Shown here: one piece after another, positions 1-8,848 of the stretch
How positions within the stretch are numbered: the first letter of the stretch is position 1
How the letters are laid out: every line of letters starts with the position of its first letter
Assembly: GCF_036013935.1 (NCBI RefSeq)
Contig: NZ_CP107902.1
Location: 5,737,001 to 5,801,000 of the forward strand
Direction: 5' to 3'
DNA: 64,000 nt
DNA from: Streptomyces sp. NBC_00461
Lineage (GTDB): Bacteria > Actinomycetota > Actinomycetes > Streptomycetales > Streptomycetaceae
Program-made: the position numbers and the translations under genes
Notes under the pieces: model-generated
The model's database searches: none
Seen by the model: only the letters and a program-made list of their open reading frames with translations
Told to the model about the DNA's origin: nothing

Positions 1-983
1 ACCGGCTCGTACGCCACCCGCCCCACCGGCGCCGGTACGGACTCCACGATCGTGCCCGGTGTGCACTCGCCGAAGTAGACGAGGGACATCAGCTCCTCGG
101 CCGGCGCGTCCGCGGGCGGCGGCAGCACGCGGTGGCGGCCCGAGCGCCAGCGGTCGCCGGTCCAACGGGCCATCAGATCACCGATGTTGATGGTGAAGGC
201 GTCGGGGTCGTACGGGGCGTCCTCCCAGCCGACACCTCCGTCCGCGGGGTCCGTGTAGACCTGCAGTCCGCCCTTGCCCGCCTGCCGGTCCAGGATCGTG
301 ACCGTCCCGAAGTCGGTGTGCGGGCCGATGCGGAACTGGCCCGGCTGCGGCTCGCCGACCACCTCGGTGCCCGGGTACCAGTTGATGTTGAAGCCGTACG
401 TCGGGTGGTCCATGTGCCGGGAGAAGAAGTCCGGTTCGAGGCCGAGGGCCTCACCGAGGAGGGAGAGGAGCAGCTTCTCCAGGTCGGCCATCCGCTCCAG
501 GTACTCCTCGCACAGCGCCCGGAGTCCGGGCGCCTGGGCCGGCCACACGTTGGGCGCGTACCACTCCGCGTTGACCACCGGGTCCTCGAAGGGCTCGTGC
601 GTGGCGAAGGTCAGCGACTCCTTCAGGTCCGGCGGGGTCTCGGTGCCCTCCGAGTAGCCGTTGGCCTCCGCGCCCGGCCCGAGCCAGCCGCGGCCGCCGA
701 CCTTCGCCGCGTACGGCTGCTTGGCGTCGACGGGCTGCCGGAAGAACGTACGGGCGGCCTCCCGGATCGAGGAACGCAGTGCCGGGTCCACGCCGTGCCC
801 GGTGACCAGCAGGAACCCGGCGGTCCGCAGGGCCTCGTCGACGGTTTTGGCGATCCCCGCGCGGGCCTCGGGATCGCCGGACAGCCAGGGCCGCAGATCG
901 ATCGTGGGGACACGCGGCGGGACGGGGGACGTGGCTCGGGTGGGGATATGCGTCGGGATTCGGGGGTCAGGTGCGTCACTCAC
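1..983 (-). CDS. Isopenicillin N synthase-like 2-oxoglutarate/Fe(II) dioxygenase (C-terminus beyond window)
   Basis: Non-heme iron oxygenase of the IPNS/2OG family; the substrate cannot be told from sequence. The N-terminal DIOX_N part reads PTIDLRPW and FLLVTGHGV. The jelly-roll core has the iron ligands H222-x-D224 (in HTDFGT) and H284 (in GRHRVL). GTG at 983 is chosen because it overlaps the stop of the upstream deaminase gene (GTGAGTGA, 8 nt), which indicates an operon with translational coupling. About 327 residues are visible, and probably only a few tens of residues are missing at the left edge. The fold is certain; a role in secondary or nucleobase metabolism with the neighbouring deaminase is inference. 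Confidence 0.88.
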   Translation of the reverse strand, partial: MSDAPDPRIPTHIPTRATSPVPPRVPTIDLRPWLSGDPEARAGIAKTVDEALRTAGFLLVTGHGVDPALRSSIREAARTFFRQPVDAKQPYAAKVGGRGWLGPGAEANGYSEGTETPPDLKESLTFATHEPFEDPVVNAEWYAPNVWPAQAPGLRALCEEYLERMADLEKLLLSLLGEALGLEPDFFSRHMDHPTYGFNINWYPGTEVVGEPQPGQFRIGPHTDFGTVTILDRQAGKGGLQVYTDPADGGVGWEDAPYDPDAFTINIGDLMARWTGDRWRSGRHRVLPPPADAPAEELMSLVYFGECTPGTIVESVPAPVGRVAYEP

Positions 984-1425
984 CGATGTCCTCGTTCCAC
1001 AGTGCCGGATGGTTGGTGACGAAGTCGCGCATCATGCCGATGCACTCGGGGTCGTCGAGCAGCACGATCTCCACGCCGTGCTCGGCCAGCCAGTCGTGCC
1101 CGCCGTGGAAGGTGGCCGCCTCGCCGACCACGACGCGTGAGATGCCGAACTGGCGGACCAGACCGGAGCAGTACCAGCACGGCGAGAGGGTGGTCACCAT
1201 GGTCGTACCGCGATACGACCGCTGCCGTCCCGACGCGCGGAACGCGGCCGTCTCCGCGTGCATCGACGGGTCGTCGTCCTGGACGCGCCGGTTGCGGCCG
1301 CGGCCGAGGAGGGTGCCGTCGGCGCCATAGAGGGCGGCGCCGATCGGGATGCCGCCCTCCGCCCACCCGGCACGGGCCTCCTCGACCGCGGTCGCGAGCC
1401 ACGTGCGTGCCTGTGCGTGATCCAT
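976..1425 (-). CDS. Cytosine deaminase-like nucleoside/nucleobase deaminase
   Basis: 149-residue zinc-dependent deaminase of the CDA fold. The zinc site is complete: H56-A-E58 and P-C83-x-x-C86 (SPCWYC), with E58 as the proton shuttle. Length and motif spacing (TTLSPCWYCSG, then a VVVGE strand) resemble the yeast FCY1-type cytosine deaminase more than tRNA adenosine deaminase, so hydrolysis of cytosine or a related amino-heterocycle is the best guess. An alternative in-frame ATG lies at 1434 (MRGMDHAQ). The gene overlaps the start of the downstream dioxygenase by 8 nt. Confidence 0.85.
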   Translation of the reverse strand: MDHAQARTWLATAVEEARAGWAEGGIPIGAALYGADGTLLGRGRNRRVQDDDPSMHAETAAFRASGRQRSYRGTTMVTTLSPCWYCSGLVRQFGISRVVVGEAATFHGGHDWLAEHGVEIVLLDDPECIGMMRDFVTNHPALWNEDIGE

Positions 1426-1475
1426 GCCTCTCATGCTGCTGTGGCCGCGGCGCCGGGGCAATGCGGCGCGATGGC

Positions 1476-2405
1476 TCAGCGGAGGGTGACGAGGTTCGGT
1501 CCGTTGAAGGGGGCGTAGCTCGTCACCGTCCTCGGAGTGCGCAGGGTGTCGTCCTCGGCGAACAGCCGCCGTGCCGCGGCCAAGTTCACGTCGCCGCTCA
1601 CGACGGGGGCCACACGGTCGTAGAAGGCGCGGGCCGCCTCGGGCAGGGGCTCCCCGGGCTCGCCCTCGGCCTCTCCCCACACGTCCCACAGCAGGGTCTC
1701 GACCTTGTTCAGCGCCGCGAGGTCGAGCCGGATGCTGCCGGACACGTACCGCTCGCCCCAGAACGGCCCCTCCTCGGGTCCGTGCAGTCCGAAGGTCGCC
1801 GGATCAGCGCCACGCTCGCGGATCGCCCGCCATGCCTCACCCGCGACGAGGAAGCGGTCGCGCGGTACGTCCATGGGGTCGAAGTCGACCTTCCAGTGGT
1901 CGGTGACGAAGGGGTCGGCCAGCTGGGCGTCGGCGAGCAGCCAGCCGCGTCCCTCGTCCCAGTACTCGGTGACGACGTGATCGCCGTGGAAGCCGTCGGA
2001 CCCCCAGTAGTCGGCGAAGCCGATCCGGATGCGGGCCGGGACACCGGCGTGTCGCAGCAGCGAGCAGTGCAGCAGCGAGAAGTCCCGGCAGATCCCGACG
2101 AACCGGTCGCCCACCTCGCGCCGCCGGTCCAGCGGTGCGTCGTTCCGCCCGACGAGGATCCGCAGGATGCCGTCGACGTAGCGGGTCTCGGCGTCGTTGT
2201 GCAGGCGGTCGGTGGGGTGGGCGTGGCCGAACAGCTCGCCCTCCAGGCGGTGGATCAGCAAGTTCCGGGAGATGCGGGCGAGTTGGGCGGGGTCGCGCGG
2301 CAGGTCGGTGTAGAGGCGGGCGAGATCGCCGGGGTCGGAGAAGGTGCTGTGCGAGGCGTGGAAGTCGAGCGACACGACGGGCCTCCCGGAGGCATCATCG
2401 ACCAC
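1476..2405 (-). CDS. Transglutaminase-like superfamily protein
   Basis: 309 residues with the papain-like transglutaminase core: a Cys in GICRDFSLLHCSLLRHAGVPAR-type context, a His in DHVVTEYW, and an Asp in LLADAQLADP, in that order. Bacterial members act as cysteine proteases or amidases rather than crosslinking enzymes; the substrate here is unknown. There is no signal peptide, so it is probably cytosolic. It lies 50 bp upstream of the deaminase gene on the same strand and could share its transcript. The fold is clear and the function is not. Confidence 0.8.
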   Translation of the reverse strand: MVDDASGRPVVSLDFHASHSTFSDPGDLARLYTDLPRDPAQLARISRNLLIHRLEGELFGHAHPTDRLHNDAETRYVDGILRILVGRNDAPLDRRREVGDRFVGICRDFSLLHCSLLRHAGVPARIRIGFADYWGSDGFHGDHVVTEYWDEGRGWLLADAQLADPFVTDHWKVDFDPMDVPRDRFLVAGEAWRAIRERGADPATFGLHGPEEGPFWGERYVSGSIRLDLAALNKVETLLWDVWGEAEGEPGEPLPEAARAFYDRVAPVVSGDVNLAAARRLFAEDDTLRTPRTVTSYAPFNGPNLVTLR

Positions 2406-2481
2406 GTGTTCGAATACGGGCCGGTGCGGTTCACGGTGTCAAAATCCCCCGCGAATTGTCCAGTTGGAGGGGCGTGCGGTG

Positions 2482-3156
2482 TCACGCGCGCTGCCACACC
2501 GTCACGGCGAGGTCGATGTGGTCTGCGTCCGGGATGTCGGTCACTTCGACGGCGGCGACCCGCAGGTTCTCCGTGCCGACGCAGGCCCGGTCGCCCTTCT
2601 GCACGTCCAACGACTGCTGTCCGAGCCGGGTGTTGAGGAGTGTGGCGCACTGCGCCCGCGTCGGCGGCCGGGAGTCGGTCCAGCGGGCGAGGGCGTAGGC
2701 GCCGTAGAGCTGAGCGGCTCCCTGGACGGCGAGGTCGCCCACAGGGGCCCGGCCGGGCGGTGCGTCGTCCAGGAACCAGCCCCGCACACCCGCCGTGCCG
2801 TCCAGTCGCAGGGAGCCCTGCCAGCGCACCCGGCTCTCCGCGGTCGGGGCGGGGGCCGGGGTCGAAGCCGTGGTGGGGGTGTCCCGGGGTGTGGACGGCG
2901 GTGCGGTCGTCGGCTCGGGCGGGTCCGGGCGGGAGGGGGACGACGGGGGGCCGGGGGCCGGGGTGTCCGAGGCGGGCGTCGTCAGGGGCGGCGTCGGGGG
3001 TGAGGGCGTGCCGCTCGCGGTCGGCGGGCGGTTCAGCGCGACGAACAGCGTCACCGTCGCCGTGATCAGGGCCGCCGTCAGCGTGCCGGTGAGCGTGATG
3101 AGCGCCGCCTTCACCCCGGTGTCCTGGCTGCGGAACCAGCGGAGAAACCTCACCAT
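2482..3156 (-). CDS. Single-pass membrane protein with Pro/Thr-rich linker, unknown function
   Basis: 224 residues. A basic N-terminus (MVRFLRWFRSQ) precedes one transmembrane helix at about residues 17-43. A 65-residue Pro/Ser/Thr/Ala linker follows, then a C-terminal domain (about 110-224) with two cysteines (AQCATLL, RACVGTE) that could form a disulfide outside the cell. It has the layout of an anchored extracytoplasmic domain. I do not recognise the family. It ends 76 bp upstream of the transglutaminase-like gene on the same strand. Confidence 0.7.
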   Translation of the reverse strand: MVRFLRWFRSQDTGVKAALITLTGTLTAALITATVTLFVALNRPPTASGTPSPPTPPLTTPASDTPAPGPPSSPSRPDPPEPTTAPPSTPRDTPTTASTPAPAPTAESRVRWQGSLRLDGTAGVRGWFLDDAPPGRAPVGDLAVQGAAQLYGAYALARWTDSRPPTRAQCATLLNTRLGQQSLDVQKGDRACVGTENLRVAAVEVTDIPDADHIDLAVTVWQRA

Positions 3157-3216
3157 GATGTCCCTCTCCTGCCGGATGGACCGTCAACTGTACGGTCAGG
3201 GCAGGAGCGTTGGCGA

Positions 3217-3930
3217 TCAGGGAGAGTCGGCCGCGAGGTACTCGTACAACATCCCCGACCCTTCGAGCATCGCCCGCGTCCGCTCCGTCAGCGCCTGCCC
3301 GCGCGCGGTGATCGCCGCCCGCAGCGCCTCACTGCTGCCCTCCCGGCGCAGGCCCTCCAGGACCGGGCGGATCTGGTCGAGGAGGTAGTCGCTGCGGCGC
3401 AGGGTCTGGACCAGCCGGGCGTCCCGTACGTCCACCGGGCTGTACGTGCGATACCGGGTCCCCCGCTCCCGCCCCGGCGCGAGCAGCCCCGCCTCCTCCC
3501 ACACCCGCAGCGCGGACGGCCGTACGCCGAGCAGCGCGGCGACCTCTCCGACGCGCAGCCCGCCGGGACCGGGCACCGGCTGTGGTTCCGCCCGCGCCAG
3601 CGCCTCCAACGCCTCGCCGGACGCCCGGAGATCGGACCGCTCGGTGTGCAGGGCGGCGTGCGTGGCGTCCACCAGGGCGAGGGCGCCGGGGGTGTCCCCG
3701 GCGTGCACGGTCCGCATGATCCGCGTCGCCGTGACCGGTCCGTACCCCTTCAGCAAGGCCCGGTACGTCAGCAGCGCGCGCCGGTGCGCGTCGGTGAAGG
3801 CACGGTGGCCGGACTCGGTGCGCGTGGCCGGGGGAAGGACGCCCGCGTCCTCGTAGGTGCGGATCTGCTGGGTGGAGACACCGGCCAGGCGCGCGAGGTC
3901 GACGGGGCGGAGGTGGTCGGTGTTCGTCAT
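3217..3930 (-). CDS. Transcriptional regulator with two tandem MerR-type DNA-binding domains
   Basis: 237 residues from ATG 3930 (MTNTDHLRPVDL). The first MerR winged helix is at about residues 7-75 (LARLAGVSTQQIRTYEDAGVLPP). A helical stretch follows, and a second full MerR helix-turn-helix starts near residue 126 (VAALLGVRPSALRVWEEAGLL, with YRTYSPVDVRDARLVQTLR). There is no classical C-terminal ligand domain. A usual MerR protein has one HTH and dimerises through a coiled coil, so this is a duplication or fusion. A longer in-frame upstream extension to 4275 exists, but it overlaps the divergent gene and was rejected. Confidence 0.85.
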   Translation of the reverse strand: MTNTDHLRPVDLARLAGVSTQQIRTYEDAGVLPPATRTESGHRAFTDAHRRALLTYRALLKGYGPVTATRIMRTVHAGDTPGALALVDATHAALHTERSDLRASGEALEALARAEPQPVPGPGGLRVGEVAALLGVRPSALRVWEEAGLLAPGRERGTRYRTYSPVDVRDARLVQTLRRSDYLLDQIRPVLEGLRREGSSEALRAAITARGQALTERTRAMLEGSGMLYEYLAADSP

Positions 3931-4047
3931 CTGTCTGAAGAGTACGGTCGCGGGGCGACTCGGTCGGTACGGTTGCCGGATCTTCACCAACAGGCGGATT
4001 CCAGGTGGAAACCGTACGAGCGCGACCTCGTCGCCTACGGTGAGGCC

Positions 4048-4350
4048 GTGGACGAAGAAGAGGACCAGCGTCTGGCCGCCCTCGCCCCGGAGGTCTCCCG
4101 TCTCTCCATCGACCTGCTGCGCAGGGCGGTCGGCAGCTATCCGGCCGAACGGGTCGCCCAGGAGGCGTTGGACTGCGCCGACGACGTCCTGGAGCGCTTC
4201 GGCACGGACGGCCTGCGCGTCCTCGTCATGAGTCTCGGATGCTGGGCGACGGTGCAGGTGGAGATCAACGCGCACGCTTCGGGACGGCCGCCGGAGTCCC
4301 TCCTCGACGACATGCAGCTGACGTGGCTGGAGGCCGACCCGGAGAGCTGA
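4048..4350 (+). CDS. Hypothetical small helical protein
   Basis: About 100 residues from GTG 4048 (VDEEEDQRLAALAPEVSR). It is acidic and predicted helical, with no signal peptide or membrane segment. The start is uncertain: GGTGAGG sits only 2 nt upstream. It lies between the divergent MerR gene and the convergent oxidoreductase gene. I do not recognise a family. Confidence 0.5.
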   Translation: MDEEEDQRLAALAPEVSRLSIDLLRRAVGSYPAERVAQEALDCADDVLERFGTDGLRVLVMSLGCWATVQVEINAHASGRPPESLLDDMQLTWLEADPES

Positions 4351-4380
4351 CCGCGGCTCGGACGCGCCGTGCCGGATGCG

Positions 4381-5355
4381 CTAGGCGTTCACCCTGAGCA
4401 GCAGCTTGCCCGTGCTCGTGCGGGTGCCCATCAGGCGGTGTGCCTCAGCCGCCTCCTCCAGCCCGAACTCCGCCGTCACCGGCAACGACACCGTGCCGTC
4501 CAGCGCCTTCGCGAAAGCCCGCTCGACGAGCGAACGCAGCTCGCCCGGAGCCGTCTGCGCCAGGGTCAGGATCGAGAATCCGCCGACGGAGATCCCCCTC
4601 GGGTACAGCTCGGGCTGCCCCACGCTCCACGCCGGCGCCGAGCTCGCGTTGCCGAAGGAGACCAGGCGCCCGAAGACCGCGAGCGAGGCCAGGCTCGACC
4701 GGAGGGTCTCGCCGCCGACTGGGTCGAGGGCGAGGTCGACCCCGCGTCCGCCCGTCGCGGCCCGCACCGCGTCCGTGAACTCCCCGACGAACACCTCGTC
4801 GTACCCGTACTCGCGCGCGTGGGCGGCCTTGGCCTCGCCCGACACCACCCCGTACACCCTGCCGGCGCCCGCGGCCTTCGCCAACTGCCCCACCACCGTG
4901 CCCACTCCACCCGCCGCGCCCTGCACGAGCACCGTCTCCCCGGGCTGCAGCCGGCCCACGGCGTGCACCAGGGCGTACGCCGTCGGCAGCACGGCCGGCA
5001 AGGTCGCCGCCGTGCGCAGATCGACGCCCGCCGGGACCGGGAACACCGCCGAGGCGCTCGCCACCACCACGTCCGCGTAGGCGCCGCCCTCCGTCATCGC
5101 GGTCACCTCCTGGCCGACGGACAGCCCGGTGACGCCCTCGCCGACGGCCCGGATCCGCCCGGAGGCTTCGAGTCCGGGCACGAAGGGCAGCCGCGGCACG
5201 CGGTAGCCCTCCCCGCGTGCCTTGAGGTCGGCGAAGTTGATCCCGGTGTACGCCACGTCGACGCTCACCTGGCCGGGGCCCGGCTCGGGCACCTCGGTCT
5301 CCACCACCTTCAGGACCTCGGGACCGCCGTACTCCTGGATCTCGACCGCGCGCAT
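4381..5355 (-). CDS. NADPH:quinone oxidoreductase / zinc-independent MDR alcohol dehydrogenase
   Basis: 324 residues of the medium-chain dehydrogenase/reductase superfamily, quinone oxidoreductase branch. The GroES-like N-terminus is MRAVEIQEYGGPEVLKVVE with YTGINFADL. The Rossmann NAD(P)H site is VLVQGAAGGVG (about 138-148), followed by ALDPVGG. The zinc-binding Cys/His set of true alcohol dehydrogenases is absent. The usual role is NADPH-dependent reduction of quinones or enones. It is divergent from an ArsR-type regulator gene with 96 bp between the starts, and is probably under that repressor. Confidence 0.9.
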   Translation of the reverse strand: MRAVEIQEYGGPEVLKVVETEVPEPGPGQVSVDVAYTGINFADLKARGEGYRVPRLPFVPGLEASGRIRAVGEGVTGLSVGQEVTAMTEGGAYADVVVASASAVFPVPAGVDLRTAATLPAVLPTAYALVHAVGRLQPGETVLVQGAAGGVGTVVGQLAKAAGAGRVYGVVSGEAKAAHAREYGYDEVFVGEFTDAVRAATGGRGVDLALDPVGGETLRSSLASLAVFGRLVSFGNASSAPAWSVGQPELYPRGISVGGFSILTLAQTAPGELRSLVERAFAKALDGTVSLPVTAEFGLEEAAEAHRLMGTRTSTGKLLLRVNA

Positions 5356-5378
5356 GCCGCACCACCCGTGACTCGACT

Positions 5379-5428
5379 GTTCAATGAAAAGCGAACACTG
5401 GCGAGTGTATGGTTTCCATCGAACACTC
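5379..5428. promoter_or_regulatory. Intergenic inverted repeats, candidate ArsR-family operator
   Basis: Between the divergent starts at 5355 and 5452 the arms ACACT (5395-5399) and AGTGT (5404-5408) form a perfect 5-bp palindrome with 4-bp spacing. A further ACACT lies at about 5424-5428. TGTTC at 5379 pairs with GAACA at 5393. This is a natural binding region for the adjacent ArsR-type repressor; the assignment is inference. Confidence 0.45.
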
Positions 5429-5451
5429 GGCAAGGTGTGAAGGAGCCCCGC

Positions 5452-5787
5452 ATGACGCAGCGCACCGGTCATCGGGCCGCCCCCGAGCACACCCACCCCG
5501 ACGACGTCTCCGTCCAGACCGTGCTCGCCGCGCTCGCCGACCCCGTACGCATCGCCCTCGTAAGGGAGTTGGCGGGTTCGCGGGAGTGGTCGCGCAGCTG
5601 CGGCAGCTTCGACGTGCCGGTCGGCAAGGCGGCCCTGAGCCATCACTTCGCGGTGCTGCGGGGCGCGGGCCTCGTGGAGCAGCGGGACGAGGGGCCGAGG
5701 CGGGTCAACCGACTGCGGAGGGCGGAGTTCGACGCCTGTTTCCCGGGACTCCTGGAGCTGGTCCTGCGGGACGAGCCGACGGCCTGA
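5452..5787 (+). CDS. ArsR-family winged-helix transcriptional regulator
   Basis: 111 residues from ATG 5452, with AAGGAG 7 nt upstream deciding the start. Typical ArsR core: LAALADPVRIALVRELAG, then the recognition helix region KAALSHHFAVLRGAGLVEQRDEG, then a beta wing. The metal-binding CxC motif of ArsR/SmtB sensors is absent; single cysteines (RSCGSF, DACFPG) leave redox or small-molecule sensing open. Divergent from the quinone oxidoreductase gene, its likely target. Confidence 0.85.
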   Translation: MTQRTGHRAAPEHTHPDDVSVQTVLAALADPVRIALVRELAGSREWSRSCGSFDVPVGKAALSHHFAVLRGAGLVEQRDEGPRRVNRLRRAEFDACFPGLLELVLRDEPTA

Positions 5788-5872
5788 ACGTCCTGAACGT
5801 CCTGGCCGGGCCGATCCCCAGGAAGGCGTACGGGGAGAGCGGCAGCGGGTACATCAAGGTCGAACACGTCGA

Positions 5873-7006
5873 TCAGGCCTCGCCGTTCGACGTCGCCCGA
5901 CCCCGCTGCCGCCGCAGCAGTCTCTCCAGGTCCTCCGCCGCCCCCGGCACCCCGGCGGCCGCGGCTCTCCCGAGCCAGCGTTCGGCTTCCGCCAGGTTCC
6001 CCGTGTGCCAGGAGGTGACTCCCAGCTCGTACATGGCGGTGGGGTCCCCGGACTCGGCGGCCCGGCCACGCCACAGCCCGGCCTCCACACGATGTCCGCT
6101 CCGCTCCAGCAGCCGCCCCAGTTCCCTCATGGCGTTGGACCGCCCGGCGCCCGCGGCCTGCCGGTACCAGTGCACGGCGCCCGCGCTGTCACCGATCCGC
6201 TCCAGTCGCGTGGCCTCCTTCACCATCGCCTCCGGATCGGAGATGCCCGAGCGCGCCCGGTTCCGGGCCAGCGCGAGACGACCGACCGTGTGGGTGCCCC
6301 GCAGCTCGGGACGCGGATGACCCTTGCTGGGCAGGACCCGGGCGAGATGCTCGTGGATGGTCTGCAGGGTGAGGAACTCCGCGGCCTCGGTGGTTCCGTG
6401 CTTCAGGAGATCGAGCAGTTCACCGGTGTAGGCCGTGTGGCGCGCGCCGACGGGCGCACTGGAAGGGCGGTTCGCCGGTGAGGACGCCAGCGTGCAGGTT
6501 CCGGCGACCTCCAGCTGGCCGGCCACCACCGAGGTGGTGGTGGCCATCGCGCCGATGGCCAGTCCGGAGAAGCAGCAGTCCAGGATGAGAACCCGGCTGT
6601 CCGCCCGGGCGTTCGCCAACGTACGGCGCACCAGACTGAACGGTATCCCCGTCCACGGCACCAGATCCGGTTCGCTGGAGGTGCTGGGCAGGGACAGGTA
6701 CAACTCGCCGTCCGGGCCGACCACACCATGACCGGCGTAGTAGACCAGCAGCAGGTCCTCGGCCTCCTTGGCGGCGGAGACCAGCCGGGCCCCGACGGAC
6801 GCGGAGTCGGTCAGGTCGGAGGGCACCCCCTTGCGCCGCCGTACGCAATGTCCGTCCGGGAGGGCCGTCCCCCACGGGCTGGTGAGCACCTCCACCAGGT
6901 CCTCGACGTTGTGCGTCACGGCGGGCAGATCGGGCAGGCCGGGGTCGGTGAACGTGTCGAAACCCAGCAGCACCGCTCGGGACCGCCGGGGGTCGGGCAG
7001 CCGCAT
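5873..7006 (-). CDS. Caspase-fold (peptidase C14) protease with C-terminal Sel1-like repeats
   Basis: 377 residues. The N-terminal caspase/metacaspase domain (about 8-215) has the catalytic His93 in YYAGHGV and Cys145 in ILDCCFSG. The C-terminal third (about 262-360) carries about three Sel1-like repeats (AVHWYRQAAGAGRSNAMRELG and similar). The ATG immediately follows the stop of the EACC1-like gene (TGAATG), so the two are coupled. Caspase-EACC1 pairings are known from predicted prokaryotic conflict systems in which the protease is the effector; activation by the partner proteins is inference. Confidence 0.88.
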   Translation of the reverse strand: MRLPDPRRSRAVLLGFDTFTDPGLPDLPAVTHNVEDLVEVLTSPWGTALPDGHCVRRRKGVPSDLTDSASVGARLVSAAKEAEDLLLVYYAGHGVVGPDGELYLSLPSTSSEPDLVPWTGIPFSLVRRTLANARADSRVLILDCCFSGLAIGAMATTTSVVAGQLEVAGTCTLASSPANRPSSAPVGARHTAYTGELLDLLKHGTTEAAEFLTLQTIHEHLARVLPSKGHPRPELRGTHTVGRLALARNRARSGISDPEAMVKEATRLERIGDSAGAVHWYRQAAGAGRSNAMRELGRLLERSGHRVEAGLWRGRAAESGDPTAMYELGVTSWHTGNLAEAERWLGRAAAAGVPGAAEDLERLLRRQRGRATSNGEA

Positions 7007-7351
7007 TCACCGCTCCAGGACGCGTCGCAGCACGGCTTCCACGTCCGCCTCCGGGACGTTGCGCAAGGAGATCTTGACGCTCGCCCCGTCGGGGCCGGTC
7101 ACCTCGATGTCCGCCGACGGACGGCGATGCCTGATCCACACGGACAGCGAGGCCGCCAGCACCGTGCCGGCCCCCTGGGCGCCGAGTGCCACGACCACGA
7201 CCTCGGTGAGCCCACCCATGTGGCCGGGCCGGGCGTCGGGCCGCTCGACGGCCGCCCGCCCACGGAACTCGTCCTCACGCGACAACCAGTCGGCCAGCCC
7301 GGTCAGCTCCGCCGGGGCTGTGTCGCCGGTCAGCCGGATGTACGCCTGCAT
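7007..7351 (-). CDS. EACC1-like effector-associated constant component
   Basis: 114 residues. An N-terminal small domain (LTGDTAPAELTGLADWL) is followed by a G/A/V-rich hydrophobic helix at about 47-72 (LTEVVVVALGAQGAGTVLAA) ending in WIRHRR. A short beta-rich tail follows (ADIEVTGPDGASVKISL, then an acidic helix). This architecture matches the effector-associated constant component 1 family, which accompanies caspase, trypsin-like and other effectors in actinobacterial conflict loci. It directly abuts the caspase gene. Family assignment is by pattern recall. Confidence 0.7.
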   Translation of the reverse strand: MQAYIRLTGDTAPAELTGLADWLSREDEFRGRAAVERPDARPGHMGGLTEVVVVALGAQGAGTVLAASLSVWIRHRRPSADIEVTGPDGASVKISLRNVPEADVEAVLRRVLER

Positions 7352-7378
7352 CGTTCTCCCCGTTCGTGGCGTGGGCGT

Positions 7379-8800
7379 TCAGAACCCGGGCCCACGGTGT
7401 GCTTCCAGTACGGCCTTCATGTCGGTCAGGGCGTTGGGGACGCCGGCGTCGATCGCCCGTCGGCACCACTGCTCTCCGGCGGCCACGTCCCCACGCTCCG
7501 CCAGGAGGATCCCGAGCAACGCCATACAGCTGCCGTTGCCGGCGGCGGACCCCCTGCGGAACCACATCTCGGCGTCCTCCTGCTCGCCGCGGTCCATCCG
7601 CAGACGGGCCACATGGAACATGCCGAACTCGTTCCCCGCCTGGGCGGCCCGCTCGTACCACCGATCGGCTTCGTCCATGTCGCCCTGCCGCTCCGACAGC
7701 GCCGCCGCTCCGAGCATGGCCGGCTCCTGCCCGGCGGCGGCGGCCTTCTGGTACCAGTGCAGCGCCTCGGCCAGGGCGCCGCGCTTCTGGAGCAGATAGG
7801 CCAACCGGAACATCGAACGGTCGACCCTGGCCTCGGCGGCCTCCCGGTACCACCGCTCCGCCTCGGCGAACTCCCCGCGGTCCTCCAGCAGCGAGCCCAG
7901 GAAGTCCATCCCCGGTGGCACTCCGGCCTCGGCCGCCTGCCGGAACCACGGCTCCGACTCGGCCGGGCGCCGCTGCTCCACCAGCAGAACCGCCAGCAGC
8001 AGAGCCGAGCGGAGATTCCCCGCCTCGGCCCCTCTCCGGTGCCATTCCTCGGCCTCGGCGGGCCGGCCCGTCTCCTCCATCAGCCCCCCGAGTTCGATCA
8101 TCGCGGGGGTGTGTCCGAAACCGGCGGCCAGGCGGTAGAACTTCTCGGCCTCGGCGCTCTCGCCGCGCTCCTGCAGCAGGGACCCGAGCAGAGTCAGCAG
8201 CTCGGCGGTGAGCGTGACCGTCTCCTCCGTGGGCGGCCCGTCCGACGTCGCCAGCAGCGAGGCGGCCTCCCGCAGCAGCTGCTCCGCCTCGGCCGGATCA
8301 CTGCGCTGCACCGCGATGCGCGCGAGATCCCTCAGCGCATCGGCCTGCACCAGAACCTGCCCCGTGCACTCCGCCGCCTTGCGCAGCCACTCCTGCGCCT
8401 CCTCCGGGCGGCCGCTCTCCACCAGCAGACGCCCCAACTGCCGCAGCGAGTAGGCGTCGCCACCGTCGGCGGCCTCGCGATACCACTCGCGTGCGCCCTC
8501 AAGGTCGCCGCGCGTCTCCAGGAGGTATCCGACCGCTCCGATGGCGTTCACGTTCCCCGCGTCAGCGGACTTGCGGATCCAGTGCTCCGCCTCACCGGAC
8601 TCACCGCGCTCCTGCAGCATCCCCCCGAGGCGGAGCATTCCCCCGGTGTGCCCGCGGGAGGCAGCTCGCCGATACCAGTGCTCGGCCCCGGAACGCTCAC
8701 CCCGCCGCCCGACCAGCAGTCCCAGCTGGACCATCGCGTCCGGATCACCGCGCTCGGCGGCAGCACGCCACTCGTGTTCGTGTTCCACCCGCTCGTCCAA
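7379..8800 (-). CDS. Sel1/TPR-repeat scaffold protein
   Basis: 473 residues made almost entirely of about 12 Sel1-like repeats of 35-36 residues (pattern A..WYR.AA..G...AM..LG.LL..RG). No enzymatic domain, signal peptide or membrane segment is present. A less regular stretch (about 155-210, LARIAVQRSDPAEAEQLL) interrupts the array. The same repeat type ends the caspase protein two genes downstream, suggesting the two alpha-solenoids stack or share a partner. The stop is 28 bp upstream of the EACC1 start, consistent with one transcript. Confidence 0.85.
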   Translation of the reverse strand: MDERVEHEHEWRAAAERGDPDAMVQLGLLVGRRGERSGAEHWYRRAASRGHTGGMLRLGGMLQERGESGEAEHWIRKSADAGNVNAIGAVGYLLETRGDLEGAREWYREAADGGDAYSLRQLGRLLVESGRPEEAQEWLRKAAECTGQVLVQADALRDLARIAVQRSDPAEAEQLLREAASLLATSDGPPTEETVTLTAELLTLLGSLLQERGESAEAEKFYRLAAGFGHTPAMIELGGLMEETGRPAEAEEWHRRGAEAGNLRSALLLAVLLVEQRRPAESEPWFRQAAEAGVPPGMDFLGSLLEDRGEFAEAERWYREAAEARVDRSMFRLAYLLQKRGALAEALHWYQKAAAAGQEPAMLGAAALSERQGDMDEADRWYERAAQAGNEFGMFHVARLRMDRGEQEDAEMWFRRGSAAGNGSCMALLGILLAERGDVAAGEQWCRRAIDAGVPNALTDMKAVLEAHRGPGF

Positions 8801-8848
8801 CGGTCCCCCGTCCGTCCCTGTCCGTCCGTCGCCGCTCGTTGCGCCGGC

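Noticed and set aside
3217..4275. 352-residue version of the MerR-type regulator
   Set aside because: The extra N-terminus overlaps the divergent small gene and has no conserved features; the MerR domain begins right after ATG 3930.
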